Shown: positions 17,113 through 26,286, counted from the first letter of the stretch. The stretch is 41,830 nt of DNA from Desulfuromonadaceae bacterium (GCA_028686145.1 JAQUCQ010000001.1:1-41830); one strand, 5' to 3'. The notes: generated from the sequence alone by a model not told the origin. A program made the numbers and translations.

Positions 17113-18015
17113 TTATAGGTAATCAAGCAGCGACATTTGAGAGATCTTTGCCGTTGCCGATAAGGAAGCGTTGAAGGCTGTTTGCTGTTGGGTGAGTTCT
17201 ACAGCCATTTTTGCATAATCAACATTCTGGGTATTGCCGTACACGTCCAGCAAGGTGTTCTTGGTGTTTTGGTTAAGTTTGGCCATACTGTCAAGTCGCG
17301 TCACGCGCGCGGCCACGTCACTCACGGCGTTATTGATCTGGTTGGCCCCCGCCTCAAGCGCCTGCGCCCCCGCTTGAATTCCGGGAACATCGTTAGCATT
17401 CACTGCGGTGATCAGGTCGTCGAACGCTTTAAAAATATTGGTTGCGCCGTACGGTTGAGTAACAGCTCCGTCTGAGGTAAGTAGCTGATTGCCTGGAATA
17501 TTTATCTGTTGGGTCGTGCTCGTCCCAATTTCTACCTTGAGCGCACTCTCATCACCAGTATAGTAGGGGGAGTTATTGTTGAAAGGGGGGGTCGTATTAT
17601 TGGCACCGCCAAAAATATACTGGTCACCATTTTGCGTATTGCCCATGTCGACCATCTGTTGTTTCAATGCCGTAAGTTGCGAGACGGCGTTTTGACGCGC
17701 AGCCGCATCACTGCTGCCGTTGGTTATGGTGGCTACCAGCGTCTTGGCAAGCTGCATGGTGTCTGACATTCCGGTCAGGGCTGTATTGGTGATTTGCTGC
17801 CACGTAGAAGCCTTTTGGATGTTGCTGAGGTACTGATCACCGGCGCTGACCTTGTCGCCGATATCCAACAGCAGCCGGGTATTGATCGGATCATCGCTGG
17901 GGCGGTTGACGTTACTCCCTGTAGAAATCAGCTCATTTATTTTATCCAGCTTGGCCCGTCCCTGCTGGATATTATATAGTGAATTATCTGAGGTTATATT
18001 GGCTGTAATGCGCAT
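17113..18015 (-). CDS. flgL: Flagellar hook-filament junction protein FlgL
   Basis: A 300-residue flagellin-like protein (HAP3) that joins FlgK to the filament. The N-terminal D0/D1 region contains the flagellin signature (about 20-55: GRAKLDKINELISTGSNVNR followed by PSDDP), and the C-terminus has the matching helix (VDYAKMAVELTQQQTAFNAS). The central domain is short. It is the last gene of the minus-strand flagellar unit, 18 bases after flgK, with GGGAGA about 7 bases before the ATG. Downstream lies the convergent GH13 gene; the 82-base gap shows no clear terminator. fliW/csrA, which often follow flgL in related clusters, are absent here. Confidence 0.95.
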   Translation of the reverse strand: MRITANITSDNSLYNIQQGRAKLDKINELISTGSNVNRPSDDPINTRLLLDIGDKVSAGDQYLSNIQKASTWQQITNTALTGMSDTMQLAKTLVATITNGSSDAAARQNAVSQLTALKQQMVDMGNTQNGDQYIFGGANNTTPPFNNNSPYYTGDESALKVEIGTSTTQQINIPGNQLLTSDGAVTQPYGATNIFKAFDDLITAVNANDVPGIQAGAQALEAGANQINNAVSDVAARVTRLDSMAKLNQNTKNTLLDVYGNTQNVDYAKMAVELTQQQTAFNASLSATAKISQMSLLDYL

Positions 18016-18033
18016 ATTATTTCTCCCGTTTCT

Positions 18034-19419
18034 TTAACGTATCAAGCCCATGACCGTATCCATCATCTCGGTCGCAGTGGTGATCAGTTTGGAGGATGCT
18101 TGATAGGAACGTTGATATTTGATCAGATTGGTTAATTCTTCATCCAGTGAAACGCCGGAATTTGATTCACGCAGTGTTGTCAATTGCTTGGTAAAGGCAA
18201 TGTCCTGCGCTTCGGTACTCTTCGCTGACTGGACATCCAGACCAACTGAACTTACCAGACCGGTAAAATAGCTGCCGAAACTAGCCGTATTTCCAGACAT
18301 AACTTTTTTATTTTGCAGTTGCGCCAGGGCAAGAGCATTACTGTTATCGCCAAGTAGACCGGCGCTGCTCGATGCCGCAATTTTATCCGTGCCGGTTATA
18401 TTGGTGGTATTGAGGGATATTGTCGCAGCCGTGGTTCCGGTGAAAAAATCTGCCCCCGCAATGCCATTCTGGTCGTATCCAAGCTTGTGTTGATCATTTA
18501 CCGTGGTGGCAATTGTGGACGCCAGTGCATCTACCTTATCCCGGTAGCCGGGAATAATAGTGTCACGCAAATCCACCGTTGCACCCAGTGCCCCGCTTGT
18601 CGGTGTTACCAGCGCCGAACCGCCACCAGGCGGAGTAACATTAATATCATAGAGACCGGTGCCCGCATTTGTCGACAAAGAAAAAGATCCTGCCGTTGTT
18701 CCCGTGACAAGAGACGTACCACTGTCGGCATATGTGACATCTGTCGTCCCATCGCTGTTTTCCGTTGCACTTATACCGATTTGTTGGGAAAGGTCCCGAA
18801 TCAGTTGATCCCGTTGATCCCGGATCTCATTGGCGTTGCCGCTCACCAATTCAGTGGTTTTAATCTGCCCGTTGAGTTGGGCAATGTTTTTCAAGGTGGC
18901 GTTGATGCTGTCCGTCAGCGGAACCAGAGAATCATTCTGCGTGTTGATAGTATCCGTGAGAGTCGTGTTGACGGCTTTGAAATTGTCTGTCAGTATCTGG
19001 GTACGGCTCAATACCGCCTGACGTTCGGCAGAACCAGCCGGGTTGAGGGTCAAGTCCTGCCATGCCCCAAAAAAATTGGAAATTGCAGCACCCAGCCCAT
19101 CATTACTGACTTCGTTGAAGGTCGGCTCAATCTGCTGTAGCACGGTAGACTTGGTTGTGTCGTAACCTTGCGTTGTCTGGGCATTGACAAGTTGTTTTTG
19201 CAATAATCCGTCGTAATAGCGCTCCACTGTGGAAATTTTGACACCATTACCCAAGGGAAAGCCGTTGTAATTGGTCGGAGGTGCCGACTCCAGAACGACC
19301 CGTTGCCGCGAGTAACCGGGAGTATTGACATTGGCAATATTCTCGCTGGTTACTTCAGTGGCGACGCGGTATATGTTGAGACCGTTCTTGCCGATCTCCA
19401 TTGCTGCGCTCAGTCCCAT
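18034..19419 (-). CDS. flgK: Flagellar hook-associated protein FlgK
   Basis: A 461-residue hook-filament junction protein (HAP1). The N-terminal rod/hook motif (NIANVNTPGYSRQRVVLES, about residues 27-45) and the C-terminal FlgE-like helix (LTNLIKYQRSYQASSKLITT, about 429-448) are clear. The central part is Ser/Thr/Gly-rich, as is usual. Length is within the normal range for smaller FlgKs. A strong GGGAGG site lies 5 bases before the ATG, inside the end of flgN, and the ATG directly abuts the flgN TAA, so export chaperone and substrate are translated from adjoining frames. Confidence 0.95.
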   Translation of the reverse strand: MGLSAAMEIGKNGLNIYRVATEVTSENIANVNTPGYSRQRVVLESAPPTNYNGFPLGNGVKISTVERYYDGLLQKQLVNAQTTQGYDTTKSTVLQQIEPTFNEVSNDGLGAAISNFFGAWQDLTLNPAGSAERQAVLSRTQILTDNFKAVNTTLTDTINTQNDSLVPLTDSINATLKNIAQLNGQIKTTELVSGNANEIRDQRDQLIRDLSQQIGISATENSDGTTDVTYADSGTSLVTGTTAGSFSLSTNAGTGLYDINVTPPGGGSALVTPTSGALGATVDLRDTIIPGYRDKVDALASTIATTVNDQHKLGYDQNGIAGADFFTGTTAATISLNTTNITGTDKIAASSSAGLLGDNSNALALAQLQNKKVMSGNTASFGSYFTGLVSSVGLDVQSAKSTEAQDIAFTKQLTTLRESNSGVSLDEELTNLIKYQRSYQASSKLITTATEMMDTVMGLIR

Positions 19420-19905
19420 TTATGCCTCCCTGTTGATGATAACCGAGCCTGTCGGCCGTTGTTGATAGCCGCCGGAAGCGCCGTAGACATTTGATTGATT
19501 TATGACCCGTGATAAAAGCTCAAGCGAGCTGCCTATCGAGGCAGCAAAGCGTTCGGCTATCTCCTTATTGAGTGCAAGCAGCTGTTTCACTCGTCTCGCG
19601 GCATCGTTCAGCTTGGTATGCAAATTCAAGAGATCACAGTTTCCTTTCGAGCTGGATCGTGCAGCCAGTTCTCCCAAGCTTGTTTTGGGGGGCATTCCTT
19701 CACGTGAAACAGCCTGTTCTATTTCAGTCAGAAGAGTCTTTGTATGGGACTCGATTCGCGACGAAACATTTTCCTTCCGCATGGTTATATCGGCCATGGC
19801 AGCCAGATGAATATCAGAAAGCTCGCTCGTTTCCTGTCTTAGCAAGCTATAAAGTTCCTCTAGCATTGACAATTGCAACTCAAGAGCTGTTATTAGTCGT
19901 TTCAT
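19420..19905 (-). CDS. flgN: Flagellar export chaperone FlgN-like protein
   Basis: A 161-residue, mainly alpha-helical protein matching the FlgN family: a long N-terminal coiled-coil-like helix (LITALELQLSMLEELYSLL), a Leu-rich middle and a Q/Y/G-rich tail before the stop. FlgN chaperones FlgK and FlgL to the export gate, and these genes follow directly. A TTG at 19917 could add four residues; the ATG at 19905 is chosen as the ordinary start, with only a weak GGAT site. Sequence conservation of FlgN is low, so the assignment rests partly on position. Confidence 0.8.
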   Translation of the reverse strand: MKRLITALELQLSMLEELYSLLRQETSELSDIHLAAMADITMRKENVSSRIESHTKTLLTEIEQAVSREGMPPKTSLGELAARSSSKGNCDLLNLHTKLNDAARRVKQLLALNKEIAERFAASIGSSLELLSRVINQSNVYGASGGYQQRPTGSVIINREA

Positions 19906-19943
19906 GTATAAATCCAATCTTATGGAAAACTTCAGTTAAAAAA

Positions 19944-20324
19944 CTATTCTTTAGTATCGACTTTACTTACAATCTTTCTGCTTTCCTGTCGAATAATATC
20001 TTTTTCAATTATTTTGGCAAGCCCTAGGCCGCCACCCTGTTTCGCCGCAGCATTGGCGTATTCCTGATCCAGCATTGAACGGTAGACTTCGTCGCCGTGA
20101 CCGCCGCCGGTCAGCATATCTTTTCCAACGGTTGCGCGCATCGACTTCATCATCATACCGACGAACAGCGCTTCAAAATCCTGAGAAACTTTTTTAGCCT
20201 GCTGTCGCTGCTTTTCGGTCAGCGCACCACTGCCATCCTTTGACAACGTGCGTTGGAGCAAGCGTGCTTTATCCGCCATGTTTTCGGATGGATCCGGTGC
20301 TGTTGTGGTAATGTTTATATCCAT
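19944..20324 (-). CDS. flgJ: Rod-binding protein FlgJ (N-terminal domain only)
   Basis: A 126-residue protein corresponding to the rod-capping half of FlgJ: QAKKVSQDFEALFVGMMMKS, then DEVYRSMLDQEYANAAAKQGGGLGLAKII. The C-terminal muramidase domain of enterobacterial FlgJ is missing, which is normal for this lineage; the peptidoglycan hydrolase must be supplied elsewhere. It lies 38 bases after flgI and 38 before flgN; the latter gap is too short to hold flgM, which often sits here. Confidence 0.92.
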   Translation of the reverse strand: MDINITTTAPDPSENMADKARLLQRTLSKDGSGALTEKQRQQAKKVSQDFEALFVGMMMKSMRATVGKDMLTGGGHGDEVYRSMLDQEYANAAAKQGGGLGLAKIIEKDIIRQESRKIVSKVDTKE

Positions 20325-20362
20325 AAAGCTCTTATCGTCCTTATCCGGGAAGTAGTTTAGCC

Positions 20363-21463
20363 CTAAATAATGGAAAGCTCGGCTTGTAACGCTCCTGCCG
20401 ACTTAACCGCCTGAATGATGCTGATCAAATCGCGTGGAGTGACCCCCAGCAGATTCAGTGCCCGGACAACGTCACCGATACTGGCACCTTCCTGCAACAC
20501 CATCAGACGTCGTTTCTCCTCGGTAACTTTCAATTCGGTGCGCGGTACAACCTTTGTCTCTCCGGTGGCGCTGAACGGTGCCGGTTGCGATACCTGCGGC
20601 GTCTCCTTGATAACCAGCGACAGACTGCCATGAGTGACCGCCACGGTAGAAATTCGCACATTCTCTCCCATGACTACCGTGCCGGTACGCTCGTTCAGCA
20701 CAACCTTGGCCGGCAGGTCCGGTGTAACCTCAAGCCGCTCCAGGGATGCCACAAACCCAACAGTATTGCTTGCATAAGCATCCGGGATCGTCAAGGTCAC
20801 TGACCCTGGGTCGCTGCTGAAAGCAACAACGCTCTTGAACTTGTCATTAATCGCAGTGACAATACGTGATGCAGTGGTGAAATCAGCGCTATTCAAATTC
20901 ATATTTAATGTTGACTTGCCTGCCAGAGTGTTGGGAAGTTCCCGCTCTACCAGCGCACCGTTTGGTACCCGCCCGGCGGTCGGGTGGTTTTTCTGGGCTG
21001 AGGCACCCTGGCCGCCAAAGGCAAACGAATTGGTCAGGACCGATCCTTGGGCAACGGCATAAACCTGATTGTCAGCCCCTCTCAGAGGTGCCATCAACAG
21101 TGTGCCACCGGCAATACTTTTTGCATCTCCAATAGATGACACGAGAACATCCAGGCGATTGCCCTGTTTTGCAAACGGGGGAAGGTCTGCTGTTACCATG
21201 ACAGCGGCAACGTTTTTAATTTTGATCTCATTGACGGATGTAGTAATCCCCATCCGCTCAAGCATATTCACGACAGACTGGGTCTGAATCCTGGCTTGGT
21301 CACTGTCCCCGGATCCGTTCAGTCCTACCACCAGGCCATAGCCGATTAGCTGATTATCCCGGACTCCTTCGAAAGTGACAATATCCTTGATGCGAATAGC
21401 GTGTGCCGAAGTTGTAAGGCACAGTATGAATGTACAGAGTATTGCCGTCGTGATGATTTTCAT
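20363..21463 (-). CDS. flgI: Flagellar P-ring protein FlgI
   Basis: A 366-residue periplasmic protein that forms the P-ring in the peptidoglycan layer. It starts with a signal peptide (MKIITTAILCTFILCLTTSAHA) and then the FlgI opening IRIKDIVTFEGVRDNQLIGYGLVVGLNG. It ends with the family C-terminus (LNLLGVTPRDLISIIQAVKSAGAL). Length is typical. AAAGGTG lies about 6 bases before the ATG. The gene sits 40 bases downstream of flgH in the usual L-ring/P-ring order. Confidence 0.96.
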   Translation of the reverse strand: MKIITTAILCTFILCLTTSAHAIRIKDIVTFEGVRDNQLIGYGLVVGLNGSGDSDQARIQTQSVVNMLERMGITTSVNEIKIKNVAAVMVTADLPPFAKQGNRLDVLVSSIGDAKSIAGGTLLMAPLRGADNQVYAVAQGSVLTNSFAFGGQGASAQKNHPTAGRVPNGALVERELPNTLAGKSTLNMNLNSADFTTASRIVTAINDKFKSVVAFSSDPGSVTLTIPDAYASNTVGFVASLERLEVTPDLPAKVVLNERTGTVVMGENVRISTVAVTHGSLSLVIKETPQVSQPAPFSATGETKVVPRTELKVTEEKRRLMVLQEGASIGDVVRALNLLGVTPRDLISIIQAVKSAGALQAELSII

Positions 21464-21503
21464 TGTGACACCTTTATTGCAACATATACCGGAATAGAAG
21501 CAG

Positions 21504-22178
21504 TTAGAATGGCCAGAGCTTGTCGACGATGTTCATTAACCATCCCGGGCTCTGACGGTCGGATATGATACCCCGCCCGGAATAGCTGATTCGCGCATCG
21601 GCAACGTAAATCGAATTTATCGTATTGTTTGGGCTGATATCGCGCGGACGTATGGTCCCCTCAAGAATAATTTCCTGATCTTCATTGTTGACCTTGATGT
21701 TGCGTCGCCCTTCGATCATCAGATTGCCGTTGGGTAGTACATTGATGATACGCGCCGTGATAGTGGCATTCAAATTTTCCTGCCGTGAGGTTGTCCCAGA
21801 GCCTTTAAATGATGAATCCACGCTGGCATTGATCAGTTTGGAAAGATCGCCGACATTGTTTTTTAACAGGCCGACATTTTCAAGCCCCATGAAATTGGGA
21901 ATACCAGCATTAACTGTAGAACCTCGTGAGGTATCGGTCTTGGCCTCCTTCGAGGCACTTGCGGTTTCGGTGATGACGATCGTAACAATATCACCGCGCC
22001 GCCGTGCCTTGAAGTCGTCCGTAAGGTTACCTGAGTTCGCCTGCCAAATGGAACCGCTGGTATAGTCAGCTACCGGCCGCGGCAGTTGTTCGTCAAGCCC
22101 GCTGGTCTTGACGTCGGTTTTCTGCACAGCACACCCGCTCACAGCTACTGTTACTGCCAGTAATAAAAATCTTTTCAT
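21504..22178 (-). CDS. flgH: Flagellar L-ring lipoprotein FlgH
   Basis: A 224-residue outer-membrane lipoprotein that builds the L-ring. The lipobox is VSGC (Cys16) after a short signal sequence. Family motifs include SIWQANSGNLTDDFKARRRGDIVTI (in two parts, about 43-67), the NGNLMIEGRR element and the GTIRPRDISPNNTINS stretch. Its Shine-Dalgarno AAAGGA lies about 8 bases before the ATG. It is separated from flgA by 121 bases, the longest gap inside the flagellar unit, which holds a conspicuous inverted repeat. Confidence 0.96.
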   Translation of the reverse strand: MKRFLLLAVTVAVSGCAVQKTDVKTSGLDEQLPRPVADYTSGSIWQANSGNLTDDFKARRRGDIVTIVITETASASKEAKTDTSRGSTVNAGIPNFMGLENVGLLKNNVGDLSKLINASVDSSFKGSGTTSRQENLNATITARIINVLPNGNLMIEGRRNIKVNNEDQEIILEGTIRPRDISPNNTINSIYVADARISYSGRGIISDRQSPGWLMNIVDKLWPF

Positions 22179-22216
22179 ACCTCTTCCTTTTACTGCACCA
22201 TGATAAACAGGAAACT

Positions 22217-22288
22217 TTCGTTAACAATGACATTTTTTTGTCAACCGCACTGAAAAGAAGAAGTACAGTGTTGAAAATGGTTAACGAA
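22217..22288. repeat. Nested inverted repeat between flgA and flgH
   Basis: Outer arms TTCGTTAAC (22217-22225) and GTTAACGAA (22280-22288) are perfect 9-bp complements; inside are CACTG (22248-22252) and CAGTG (22266-22270), flanked by TCAAC and TTGA that extend the pairing imperfectly. In RNA this could fold as a long interrupted stem in the only sizeable gap of the operon. A T-run (22233-22239) lies inside the arms. It could serve as an attenuator, an mRNA processing site or an operator; none is shown. Confidence 0.5.
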
Positions 22289-22299
22289 GAGCAAAATGA

Positions 22300-23013
22300 T
22301 CAAAATGCTACCTGAACAGTTGATGCATCAATTACCTTTGCTGGTATTTCCTTAAGTGACGTCAGGTTTTGTACTCTGATGATGTCTCCCTGAGCCCCCG
22401 AGCTGCGAGCTTTGCCGGATACGGAAACCTTCAGCACTTCATTTTCTGCAACAATGGTCACTATCTGGCCGGACTTGATCAGCGGTACCCGTTCAACCTG
22501 ATCTGTGCGCACCGGTTGATTGGCCCTGATGATCAGGCGCGCTCTTTTTCCGATAACTTCATCAAGTGTCCGGGCAGCGAGATGGGAATTATAGGTAATC
22601 TCCCGTTTTTGCAGAATCACATCGGAAGGCAGTATGCTGGCACCATATTCTATCTCTCGAAGAGCAACAACCGTATCAACCAGCGCCGCCACATCAATGC
22701 GTACAGGAATATTGCGCACTACCTTGCCTTTTTGTCGTGCATAGACAGATATACTGACGGTCCCCCAACCTTCCCATTGCTGCGGAGCAATAATCTCGTA
22801 GTCGGTGGGCCCTTCCGGAAGTTTCAAGGCATCTGAGATGGTTATCCGGCGCAGGTGAACGTCCCATCCCATACCTGCCGTGCGGGTTGTAACAAATGCG
22901 GCAACTGCCTTACGGACTTCCTGCTCCCGATCAGGTGCTGATATTGCCTGGCGTGGGCAGATGATTACCGCAATGAGGAGAAATAAAACAATATGATAAT
23001 ATAAACGATTCAT
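22300..23013 (-). CDS. flgA: Flagellar P-ring assembly chaperone FlgA
   Basis: A 237-residue periplasmic protein with a signal peptide (about 1-26, ending near AISA) and a C-terminal SAF/FlgA domain (about 115-237), recognised from GASILPSDVILQKREI, then VIGKRARLIIRANQPVRTDQV and GQIVTIVAENEVLKVSVSGKA. FlgA helps FlgI assemble into the P-ring. It starts 18 bases after flgG, without a good Shine-Dalgarno sequence, so it may depend on coupling. Its stop is followed by the inverted repeat before flgH. Confidence 0.93.
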   Translation of the reverse strand: MNRLYYHIVLFLLIAVIICPRQAISAPDREQEVRKAVAAFVTTRTAGMGWDVHLRRITISDALKLPEGPTDYEIIAPQQWEGWGTVSISVYARQKGKVVRNIPVRIDVAALVDTVVALREIEYGASILPSDVILQKREITYNSHLAARTLDEVIGKRARLIIRANQPVRTDQVERVPLIKSGQIVTIVAENEVLKVSVSGKARSSGAQGDIIRVQNLTSLKEIPAKVIDASTVQVAF

Positions 23014-23031
23014 GAGGAGTCGGATCCGTTT

Positions 23032-23820
23032 CTAGCGTTTCAGGTTATTAGCGGTCTGTAGCATCTCATCCGAAGTGGTGACCGCCTTGGAGTTGATCTC
23101 GTAGGCACGCTGGCCGACGATCATATTGACCATTTCTTCCGCAACGTTGACGTTGCTCATCTCCAGAAGACCCTGGGCGATAGTGCCGGTACCATTCTGT
23201 CCTGGAGTGCCGGTTGTCGCTGTTCCGGAGGCATCCGTGGGGAGGTATATGTTTTTCCCCTGGCTGGAAAGGCCGGACGGGTTGGAAAAAGACGCCAGCT
23301 GGATGGTTCCTACAGTGGTAGTGGCGCTTTGTCCAGCCTGCTGAACGGAAACGGTGCCATCACTGCCGATATTTATCTTGGTGGCATTACTGGGTATGGT
23401 GATTGAAGGAGAAAGAGGGTTGCCATCTGATGTGACAATCTGACCGTTACTGTCCCGCTTGAATGCGCCGGCCCTGGAATAGCCGGTGGTGCCGTCAGGA
23501 AGTGTAATGGGGAAAAACCCATCTCCTTCAATGGCAACGTCCAATTCGTTGCCCGTCTGGGTAAAATCTCCCGGTGTAAAAATCTTTGTAACAGCAGCCA
23601 GTCGACTTCCCAAACCAATCTGGATTCCGGTTGGAACCTGGGTAGTGCTTGTCGCGGGCGAACCGGTTGTTTTCAGATTCTGGTAGATAAGATCCTGGAA
23701 ATCGGCGCGGCTTTTTTTGAAACCGGTTGTGTTTACGTTGGCAAGATTGTTGGCAATTACATCAATACTCTTTTGTTGCCCCTGCATGCCGGACGCGGCG
23801 GTCCAGAGTGAACGGATCAT
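23032..23820 (-). CDS. flgG: Flagellar distal rod protein FlgG
   Basis: A 262-residue distal-rod protein. It begins MIRSLWTAASGMQGQQKSID, with the rod signature VIANNLANVNTTGFKKSRADF (about 21-41), and ends with VNVAEEMVNMIVGQRAYEIN. The length of about 262 is exactly what is expected of FlgG. AAGGAG lies 8 bases before the ATG. It follows flgF by 33 bases. FlgG forms the bushing-spanning part of the rod. Confidence 0.96.
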   Translation of the reverse strand: MIRSLWTAASGMQGQQKSIDVIANNLANVNTTGFKKSRADFQDLIYQNLKTTGSPATSTTQVPTGIQIGLGSRLAAVTKIFTPGDFTQTGNELDVAIEGDGFFPITLPDGTTGYSRAGAFKRDSNGQIVTSDGNPLSPSITIPSNATKINIGSDGTVSVQQAGQSATTTVGTIQLASFSNPSGLSSQGKNIYLPTDASGTATTGTPGQNGTGTIAQGLLEMSNVNVAEEMVNMIVGQRAYEINSKAVTTSDEMLQTANNLKR

Positions 23821-23853
23821 AGTTTAGCTCCTTATATAAAGTAGGTGAAATTG

Positions 23854-24591
23854 TTAGACTCTGCCCAGTTCATTGGCAGCTTTTGTGGCCATATCGTTAA
23901 AGCCAGTTATAACCTTTGTACACGCCTCATAATAGCGGTTAGTTTCGATCATTTGCACCATTTCCGAAATACTTTCGACGTTAGAACCTTCAATATACCC
24001 CTGCTGAACCTTGGCTGTGCCTGCCTGAGGAGCCGCCTGTGGGTTTGCCGGTACAAACAGGGCGTTACCTGTCTTGGTTAGAGAGTATGGTTTGTTAAAA
24101 TCTACCACCGAGATTTCACCGGCCGGTGTGCCGTCAACTGTAACGACACCTTTCGTATCGATTTCCACACGGCTCCCCTGGATGTTGATGGCAGTCCCAC
24201 CGGTCCCCTGTACCGGATAGCCGTCCACGGTGACCAGCGTTCCGTCAGCGGAGGTGCGAAAGTTGCCTTGACGGGTATATGCAGTCCCTTCCGGGGTGGT
24301 TACAGCAAAAAAACCGTCGCCGTCAAGCGCCAGATCAAGTGGATTACTACTCTGGCTGATTGGCCCGTTGGCATAGTCGACATAAATATTTTCCTTCTGC
24401 AGAATGGGATCAGCGGTCGAGCCCTGCGGAACGGCCGGAGGGTTGGCTGTGCCGGACAGCAAGCTTTCAAATGACATCTGGTCCTTTTTATAGCCGGGGG
24501 TATTTATGTTTGCCAGATTATTGCTGATCAAGTCCATGCGCTGCATGGCGGCGAGACTCCCCGACACGGCTGCGTACATACCACTGTTCAT
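23854..24591 (-). CDS. flgF: Flagellar proximal rod protein FlgF
   Basis: A 245-residue rod protein: MNSGMYAAVSGSLAAMQRMD, then the signature LISNNLANINTPGYKKDQMS. The C-terminus (SNVESISEMVQMIETNRYYE) has the FlgE/FlgG-type helix. It is distinguished from FlgG by shorter length, the MYAAVSGSLAAMQRMD start and its place before flgG. AAAGGAGA lies 8 bases before the ATG. It is 17 bases downstream of fliA. Confidence 0.93.
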   Translation of the reverse strand: MNSGMYAAVSGSLAAMQRMDLISNNLANINTPGYKKDQMSFESLLSGTANPPAVPQGSTADPILQKENIYVDYANGPISQSSNPLDLALDGDGFFAVTTPEGTAYTRQGNFRTSADGTLVTVDGYPVQGTGGTAINIQGSRVEIDTKGVVTVDGTPAGEISVVDFNKPYSLTKTGNALFVPANPQAAPQAGTAKVQQGYIEGSNVESISEMVQMIETNRYYEACTKVITGFNDMATKAANELGRV

Positions 24592-24608
24592 ATCAGTTTC
24601 TCCTTTTG

Positions 24609-25355
24609 TTAGTTCCGGTGCAGCCTGAGACGCAAACGCAATCTGACCATCGCCTGACTGATAATCTGTGAAATGCGTGATTCGGTAAGCCCAAGCGTTT
24701 CTCCAATCTCCTTGAGATTAAAATCTTCGTTGTAATAAAGAGTTACAGCCAGCCGTTCCTTTTCGGGCAAAGAGTCAATGGCCTGTCCAAGCGCCTCGGC
24801 GAGTTGCATGCTCATAACCTGCTGCTGAGGACTTTTCGCTTCGGCTTCACAGAGCACATCCGCGAGACAGAGCGGGCTGCCATCATCACCATCCCAGCTG
24901 TCATCCAGGCTGATGAAGGTGAACACGTGGACGTCGTCAAGAAGCTCAAAATAGTCGTCAAGGCTGATCTGCAATGCCTCGGCCATCTCTTCGCTGGTAG
25001 GGTCGCGTCCAAGCTGGTTTTCAAGCTGCCGCAGTTCCCGTTCCACCCGCTTGTACTTGTCACGCATGGAGCGGCTGAGTACGTCATATGACCGGAGCTC
25101 ATCCAGTATCGTCCCCCGGATGTGCTGTTCGGCAAAAGTTTTAAAGAGCACCCCCCGTGAGGAGTCAAAGCGATCAGCTGCATTTATCAAGCCAATCATG
25201 GCTGAACTTGTCAGGTCTTGCAAGTCGAGGTGTGGAGGGAGCTTTGCTGAAATTCTGCCGACAAGATAGCGTACCAATGGGATATGCTCCACAATCAACT
25301 GTTCACGGTCAGCAGATTGACATAGATCGGTATCTGGACCGCCCCTCTTGGTCAT
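24609..25355 (-). CDS. fliA: Flagellar sigma factor sigma-28 (FliA)
   Basis: A 248-residue alternative sigma factor that directs late flagellar gene expression. Region 2 (VRYLVGRISAKLPPHLDLQD, then GLINAADRFDSSRGVLFKTF and the IRGTILDELRSYDVLSRSMR stretch), region 3 (RELRQLENQLGRDPTSEEMA) and region 4 (LPEKERLAVTLYYNEDFNLK followed by EIGETLGLTESRISQI) are all complete. A strong GGAGGAAAC site lies about 10 bases before the ATG. It is four bases after flhG. No gene for its anti-sigma factor FlgM is visible in the window. Confidence 0.95.
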   Translation of the reverse strand: MTKRGGPDTDLCQSADREQLIVEHIPLVRYLVGRISAKLPPHLDLQDLTSSAMIGLINAADRFDSSRGVLFKTFAEQHIRGTILDELRSYDVLSRSMRDKYKRVERELRQLENQLGRDPTSEEMAEALQISLDDYFELLDDVHVFTFISLDDSWDGDDGSPLCLADVLCEAEAKSPQQQVMSMQLAEALGQAIDSLPEKERLAVTLYYNEDFNLKEIGETLGLTESRISQIISQAMVRLRLRLRLHRN

Positions 25356-25359
25356 TTAT

Positions 25360-26286
25360 TTAGTTTCCTCCTGCACAATCGAGCATTCTGCGGAAAAAGA
25401 ACTGGATGTTACCTTTGATGCGGCTCTGGCGTTTGTTTTCAATAACCCGTTTTGCCAGCGTGGTAAAACACTGGGCCGCTTCAGAATCGGGGAAAAGTTC
25501 GGTGACGGCTTTTTGACGTTTAACCGCTTCGACGACCTTATCATCCTTGACAACACAGCCTAGGTAATCCAGCGAGATATCAAGAAAACGGCCAGCTACG
25601 TTGGCCAATTTGCGAAAGACCTCCAGCGCCTCTTCACTGTCCTTGGCCATATTGACCAGAACTTTGAAATGATGTTCGGAGTATCGTGTCGCCAGAAGCT
25701 TGATAAGGGCATAAACATCGGTAATCGAAGTTGGTTCGGGTGTGACGACGACGAAAATTTCCTGGGCGGCGACGATAAAATAGGTGACGTTTTCCGATAT
25801 TCCTGCCTCGGTATCGACAATCAAATAGTCAAACTGCTCTTCCAGCATGTCCAGTTCGTCCAGCAGCTTCAATTTTTCATGCTGCCCCAGGCTGGTTAAC
25901 TCCTGAACACCTGAGCCGGCCGGGATGATTTTGATGCCGGCTGGACCGTCGATAAGGATGTCCATTAATCCTTTTTCGCCGTTCAGAACATGGTTCAGGT
26001 TGTAGACCGGTGATAGCCCCAGCAACACATCAAGATTCCCAAGTCCAAGGTCTGCATCGATCAGCAGTACTTTTTTCCCTTGAGCTGAAAGAGCAATAGC
26101 GAGGTTAGAGACGACATTGCTCTTGCCAACGCCACCTTTGCCGCTGGTAACTGAAATAACCCGTATGCCCTGCTGATCGGCCAATCCGCTACCTGAAGAG
26201 GAATCGGACTGCTGATTTTTTTTTGCTGTGCGAGCCATTTGGCGGAGAGTATCAGCCTGGTCGCCCGTCCCTGGTACGGTGCTCAT
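25360..26286 (-). CDS. flhG: Flagellar number regulator FlhG (FleN, MinD-like ATPase)
   Basis: A 308-residue MinD/ParA-family ATPase. A variable N-terminus (about 1-38, with a possible DQAxxLRxM motif at GDQADTLRQM) precedes the deviant Walker A motif SGKGGVGKSNV (48-58). Other ATPase elements are KVLLIDADLGLGNLDVLLGL and VDTEAGISENV. FlhG acts with FlhF to limit the number of polar flagella and binds the FlhF GTPase. The ATG overlaps the flhF stop (ATGA), and fliA follows immediately, a conserved order in polarly flagellated bacteria. GAGGGGG sits just before the start. Confidence 0.95.
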   Translation of the reverse strand: MSTVPGTGDQADTLRQMARTAKKNQQSDSSSGSGLADQQGIRVISVTSGKGGVGKSNVVSNLAIALSAQGKKVLLIDADLGLGNLDVLLGLSPVYNLNHVLNGEKGLMDILIDGPAGIKIIPAGSGVQELTSLGQHEKLKLLDELDMLEEQFDYLIVDTEAGISENVTYFIVAAQEIFVVVTPEPTSITDVYALIKLLATRYSEHHFKVLVNMAKDSEEALEVFRKLANVAGRFLDISLDYLGCVVKDDKVVEAVKRQKAVTELFPDSEAAQCFTTLAKRVIENKRQSRIKGNIQFFFRRMLDCAGGN

